Of a stretch of 32,961 nt of DNA, positions 30,251 to 32,961 are shown piece after piece. Numbering within the stretch: position 1 is the stretch's first letter; every line of letters begins with the position of its first letter. The stretch is taken from NCBI RefSeq assembly GCF_036880405.1, contig NZ_JBAJJM010000018.1, forward strand, positions 1 to 32,961, in the 5' to 3' direction. This DNA is from Mannheimia indoligenes. GTDB taxonomy: Bacteria > Pseudomonadota > Gammaproteobacteria > Enterobacterales > Pasteurellaceae. Made by a program: the position numbers and the translations under genes. Under the pieces are notes generated by a model. It saw only the letters and a list, made by a program, of their open reading frames with translations. It did not search any database and was not told the DNA's origin.

Positions 30251-31696
30251 ATGTTAAACAAGGTTTCAGATAGCTTACTTGCACCAAGTGGGCTTGAATT
30301 ATCGCACTTAAACCAAGTGCTTGATTACTTCTCAGGACGTGATATTGATTACGCCGACCTCTATTTCCAGCTTAGCCAAGACGAAAGTTGGAGCTTGGAA
30401 GATAGCATTATTAAAGAAGGCGGGTTTTATATCGACAGAGGTTTTGGTGTGCGTGCCGTTTCAGGTGAGAAAACAGGCTTTGCCTATGCGGATCAAATCA
30501 CGCTCAAACAATTAGAACAATGTGCAGTAGCAGCTCGCTCTATCAGCCAAACAAGCGGTCAATTATTGGTAAAAAATTTCAAAAAAACGACCGCTTGCCC
30601 ACGCTATGCGGCGATTAATCCGCTAGATACAATTAGCCGAGAGCAAAAAGTAGAATTACTCCATTTGATTGATAAAACTGCCCGTTCGGAAGATCCTAGT
30701 GTTATTCAGGTGAATGCCAACTTGTCTGCAGTATATGAAGAGATGCTAGTTGTAGCCACAGACGGTACATTAGCCTCAGATATTCGCCCATTAGTACGTT
30801 TATCTATTTCTGTACTTGTGGAGCAAAACGGCAAGCGTGAGCGTGGCTCAGCCGGAGCTGGTGGACGTTTCGGCTTAACGTGGTTTTTAGAACCAAATGC
30901 AACAGGATTTAGCCGAGCAGAGGCTCTTGCAAAAGAAGCTGTTCGCCAAGCACTGGTTAATCTTACTGCCATTCCTGCCCCAGCTGGCACAATGCCGATT
31001 GTTCTTGGTGCCGGCTGGCCTGGAATTTTATTACACGAAGCGGTTGGACACGGTTTAGAAGGAGATTTCAACCGTAAAGAATCTTCACTCTTTGCAGGCA
31101 AAATCGGGCAGATGGTTACCTCCGAGCTTTGTACTATTGTTGATGATGGTACTGTGCCGGATATGAGAGGCTCAATTACGGTTGATGACGAAGGTGTACC
31201 TTCACAACGCAATGTGTTAATTGAAAATGGGATTTTGAAAGGCTATATGCAAGACAAACTCAATGCTCGCTTAATGGGTGTTGAACCGACAGGCAACGGT
31301 AGACGAGAATCTTATGCACACTTACCGATGCCACGAATGACCAACACCTACTTAACCGAGGGCAACCACGAATTTGAGGAAATGATTGAATCGGTGGAAT
31401 ATGGCTTATATGCTCCACACTTCAGTGGTGGGCAAGTAGATATTACCTCTGGCAAATTTGTGTTCTCTACCGCAGAAGCCTACTTAATTGAAAAAGGTAA
31501 AATCACTAAACCGGTAACTGGAGCAACCCTTATCGGTAGCGGTATTGAAGCAATGCAGCAAGTTTCAATGGTAGGTAAAAAAATGGAGCTCGATCCCGGA
31601 ATTGGCACTTGTGGTAAAGAAGGGCAATCTGTTCCGGTCGGTGTGGGACAGCCGACTGTGAAGTTAGATAAAATTACGGTGGGTGGACGTGGATAG
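30251..31696 (+). CDS. tldD: Metalloprotease TldD
   Basis: Catalytic subunit of the TldD/TldE protease, which unfolds and cleaves small peptides such as microcin B17 precursor and CcdA in E. coli. 481 residues. The zinc site HEAVGH (262-267) and the third ligand Cys454 (GTCGKEGQ) are intact. Residues 101-116 are encoded by two opposed uptake sequences. The partner gene (tldE/pmbA) is not in the window. TTAGGA precedes the ATG; the only promoter room is within or before the upstream terminator. Confidence 0.96.
   Translation: MLNKVSDSLLAPSGLELSHLNQVLDYFSGRDIDYADLYFQLSQDESWSLEDSIIKEGGFYIDRGFGVRAVSGEKTGFAYADQITLKQLEQCAVAARSISQTSGQLLVKNFKKTTACPRYAAINPLDTISREQKVELLHLIDKTARSEDPSVIQVNANLSAVYEEMLVVATDGTLASDIRPLVRLSISVLVEQNGKRERGSAGAGGRFGLTWFLEPNATGFSRAEALAKEAVRQALVNLTAIPAPAGTMPIVLGAGWPGILLHEAVGHGLEGDFNRKESSLFAGKIGQMVTSELCTIVDDGTVPDMRGSITVDDEGVPSQRNVLIENGILKGYMQDKLNARLMGVEPTGNGRRESYAHLPMPRMTNTYLTEGNHEFEEMIESVEYGLYAPHFSGGQVDITSGKFVFSTAEAYLIEKGKITKPVTGATLIGSGIEAMQQVSMVGKKMELDPGIGTCGKEGQSVPVGVGQPTVKLDKITVGGRG
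30551..30597. repeat. Inverted uptake sequences inside the tldD coding region
   Basis: ACAAGCGGTCA (30551-30561) faces GACCGCTTG (30589-30597) on the other strand, with an A-rich middle. Translated in frame it gives TSGQLLVKNFKKTTAC, a variable stretch before the conserved part of TldD. Confidence 0.85.
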
Positions 31697-31761
31697 CCTC
31701 CGTCCAATTTGCAAAATTTAGAAAAAATATCACCGCTTGAAGCGATAAAAGGAAAACAAAA

Positions 31762-32643
31762 ATGGCTTGGGTACAAATTCGTTTAAATAGTACAGACAAA
31801 CAGGCTGAAGAAATCAGCGATTTTTTAACAGAGATTGGAGCAGTATCCGTTACTTTTATGGATAGCCAAGATACGCCAATCTTTGAACCTCTTCCAGGCG
31901 AAACTCGTCTTTGGGGCAATACCGATGTAGTTGGCTTATTTGATGCAGAAACAGATATGAATGTTATCGTAGAAGCATTAAAAATTAGCAAATTAGTTGA
32001 TGAAACTTTTGCTCATAAAATCGAGCAAATTGAAGATAAAGATTGGGAACGTGAGTGGATGGATAATTTCCACCCAATGCAGTTCGGCAAACGTTTATGG
32101 ATTTGTCCAAGCTGGCGTGAAGTGCCTGATCCGAATGCAGTTAATGTGATGCTCGACCCAGGTTTAGCATTTGGAACAGGTACACACCCAACTACTTCCC
32201 TCTGCTTACAATGGTTAGATAGCTTAGACTTAGAAGGCAAAACCGTGATTGATTTTGGATGCGGTTCCGGTATTTTAGCGATTGCTGCATTAAAACTCGG
32301 TGCGAAACAAGCAATCGGGATTGATATCGACCCACAAGCAATTTTAGCCAGTCAAAATAATGCGAAAGCGAATAGTGTAGAAGCTCGTTTACAACTCTTC
32401 TTAGCCAAAGATCAACCCAAAGATTTACAAGCTGATGTTGTAGTAGCAAATATTCTTGCAGGTCCATTAAAAGAGCTTGCTCCTAACATTATCACTCTTG
32501 TAAAACCAAATGGTGATTTGGGATTATCGGGTATTCTTGCCAGCCAAGCTGAAAGTGTATGTGAGGCTTATAGCCCATCATTTGAGCTTGATCCTGTAGT
32601 GGAAAAAGAAGAATGGTGTCGAATTACAGGTCATAAAATCTAA
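31762..32643 (+). CDS. prmA: Ribosomal protein L11 methyltransferase PrmA
   Basis: Trimethylates L11 at several lysines/N-terminus in E. coli. 293 residues. An N-terminal L11-recognition domain (about 1-60) and linker precede the SAM domain: DFGCGSGILAIAALKLG motif I, GIDIDP, and the catalytic-type NILAGPLKEL. AFGTGTHPTTSLCL is the family hallmark. It follows tldD by 65 bases containing a partial uptake core; no promoter could be fixed. Confidence 0.97.
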   Translation: MAWVQIRLNSTDKQAEEISDFLTEIGAVSVTFMDSQDTPIFEPLPGETRLWGNTDVVGLFDAETDMNVIVEALKISKLVDETFAHKIEQIEDKDWEREWMDNFHPMQFGKRLWICPSWREVPDPNAVNVMLDPGLAFGTGTHPTTSLCLQWLDSLDLEGKTVIDFGCGSGILAIAALKLGAKQAIGIDIDPQAILASQNNAKANSVEARLQLFLAKDQPKDLQADVVVANILAGPLKELAPNIITLVKPNGDLGLSGILASQAESVCEAYSPSFELDPVVEKEEWCRITGHKI

Positions 32644-32650
32644 TCTAAAT

Positions 32651-32690
32651 AAAGCCCTGTTTTAAGAAAAAATGGGGCTTTATTTATATC
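32651..32690 (+). terminator. Terminator after prmA
   Basis: AAAGCCC (32651-32657) pairs with GGGCTTT (32675-32681), with possible extension through TGTTTT/AAAAAA, then a T/A tail. It starts seven bases past the stop. Confidence 0.7.
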
Positions 32691-32739
32691 TTCTCCACAT
32701 CTTTCAGGAGAAAGATCCTTTATAACCTTATTTATAGCT

Positions 32740-32748
32740 ACAAGCGGT
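32740..32748 (+). other. DNA uptake signal sequence (ACAAGCGGT)
   Basis: Exact core on the plus strand between the prmA and tRNA-Trp terminators, followed by ATAAATTAAG. Confidence 0.7.
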
Positions 32749-32782
32749 ATAAATTAAGAAAAATTTTACAAATATAGAAATG

Positions 32783-32807
32783 AAAAAACCGACTCAAATG
32801 AGTCGGT
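32783..32807 (-). terminator. Terminator after tRNA-Trp
   Basis: On the minus strand ACCGACTCA pairs with TGAGTCGGT (9 bp, two-base loop) and runs into six T. It lies about 12 bases past the tRNA 3' end and would end the tRNA/rrn transcript. Confidence 0.92.
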
Positions 32808-32818
32808 CTTCTAAATAA

Positions 32819-32894
32819 TGGCAGGGGCGGAGAGGCTCGAACTCCCAACACCCGGTTTTGGAGACCGGTGCTCTACCAATTGAACTACGCCCCT
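32819..32894 (-). tRNA. trpT: tRNA-Trp (anticodon CCA)
   Basis: 76 nt with encoded CCA. Acceptor AGGGGCG/CGCCCCT, D arm with AGTTCAATTGGTAGAGC, anticodon loop CTCCAAA flanked by ACCGG and CCGGG, T loop GTTCGAGCC. It is almost identical to E. coli tRNA-Trp as I recall it. Confidence 0.97.
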
Positions 32895-32917
32895 ATTGAT
32901 AGCTTTTTTCTTGTATG

Positions 32918-32945
32918 AAAAGAGCGAGTATTAGACTCGCTTTTA
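32918..32945 (-). other. Hairpin between the two tRNAs
   Basis: Minus-strand AGCGAGT pairs with ACTCGCT (7 bp, loop CTAAT), with AAAA before and CTTTTC after. It resembles a weak terminator or an RNase processing stem between tRNA-Asp and tRNA-Trp. Confidence 0.6.
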
Positions 32946-32952
32946 AATAAAT

Positions 32953-32961
32953 TGGCGGAAC
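32953..32961 (-). tRNA. 3' end of a tRNA, probably tRNA-Asp (partial)
   Basis: The last nine bases read GTTCCGCCA on the minus strand, ending in CCA. This matches the 3' end of E. coli tRNA-Asp, which precedes tRNA-Trp at the end of rrnC. The rest lies beyond the window, so identity is inferred from the end and the neighbour. Confidence 0.5.

Noticed and set aside
30706..31212. Open frame of 168 codons on the minus strand inside tldD
   Set aside because: Its composition (Ser/Pro/Arg-rich) is that of a shadow of the TldD frame, which has intact zinc ligands.
1..32961. Search for CRISPR arrays, insertion sequences, integrases, prophage or defence genes
   Set aside because: No spaced direct repeats, transposase motifs or integrase motifs were seen; nearly all genes are core housekeeping genes.

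Overview
The window is a chromosomal housekeeping segment of a Pasteurellaceae bacterium (Gammaproteobacteria), AT-rich (roughly 40% GC by eye). The proteins read as Haemophilus/Actinobacillus/Mannheimia-like. The repeated 9-mer ACAAGCGGT, the DNA-uptake signal of the Actinobacillus pleuropneumoniae/Mannheimia/H. ducreyi branch, occurs many times, while the H. influenzae-type core AAGTGCGGT was not seen. A species cannot be named from this alone.

Layout. Bases 1-2700 hold, on the minus strand, an M15 peptidase gene overlapping rsmJ, followed by ftsN (GTG start), a palindromic terminator and a hexanucleotide repeat. Bases 2817-9284 run on the plus strand: dapD; a GNAT acetyltransferase-aroQ-glycosyltransferase group; accB-accC; roxA; and a MazG-like gene. 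A bidirectional terminator separates these from rpsP-rimM-trmD-rplS on the minus strand (9362-11349). Bases 11543-25329 are the complete alpha, spc and S10 ribosomal protein operons in canonical order on the minus strand: rpsJ to rpsQ; rplN to rpmJ including secY; rpsM to rplQ including rpoA. Divergent from rpsJ is sxy/tfoX, the competence regulator, followed by fumC, the small lipoprotein gene lptM, lysA, a beta-class GST, tldD and prmA, all on the plus strand. The right edge holds tRNA-Trp and the last bases of what is probably tRNA-Asp on the minus strand, resembling the distal end of an rrn operon.

How the genes work together. The window is dominated by translation: ribosomal proteins, SecY, RNA polymerase alpha, ribosome or tRNA modification enzymes (RsmJ, RimM, TrmD, PrmA, RoxA) and tRNA. 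RoxA and its substrate L16 are both present, and the target Arg81 is intact. The rest covers lysine synthesis (dapD, lysA), the shikimate pathway (aroQ), fatty acid synthesis (accBC), cell division (ftsN), envelope assembly (lptM) and central metabolism (fumC).

No new system, mobile element, prophage, CRISPR array or defence island was seen. The more interesting signals are in the RNA and regulatory layer: an S10 leader with an attenuator-like hairpin and a segment complementary to the rpsJ Shine-Dalgarno region; an S4-type pseudoknot at rpsM; a probable S8 site at rplE marked by atypical codons; a spc-operon leader with competing hairpins before a U-run; a hybrid CRP-like site at sxy; uptake sequences arranged as terminators and once inside tldD; and terminators lying only 10-20 bases upstream of start codons.
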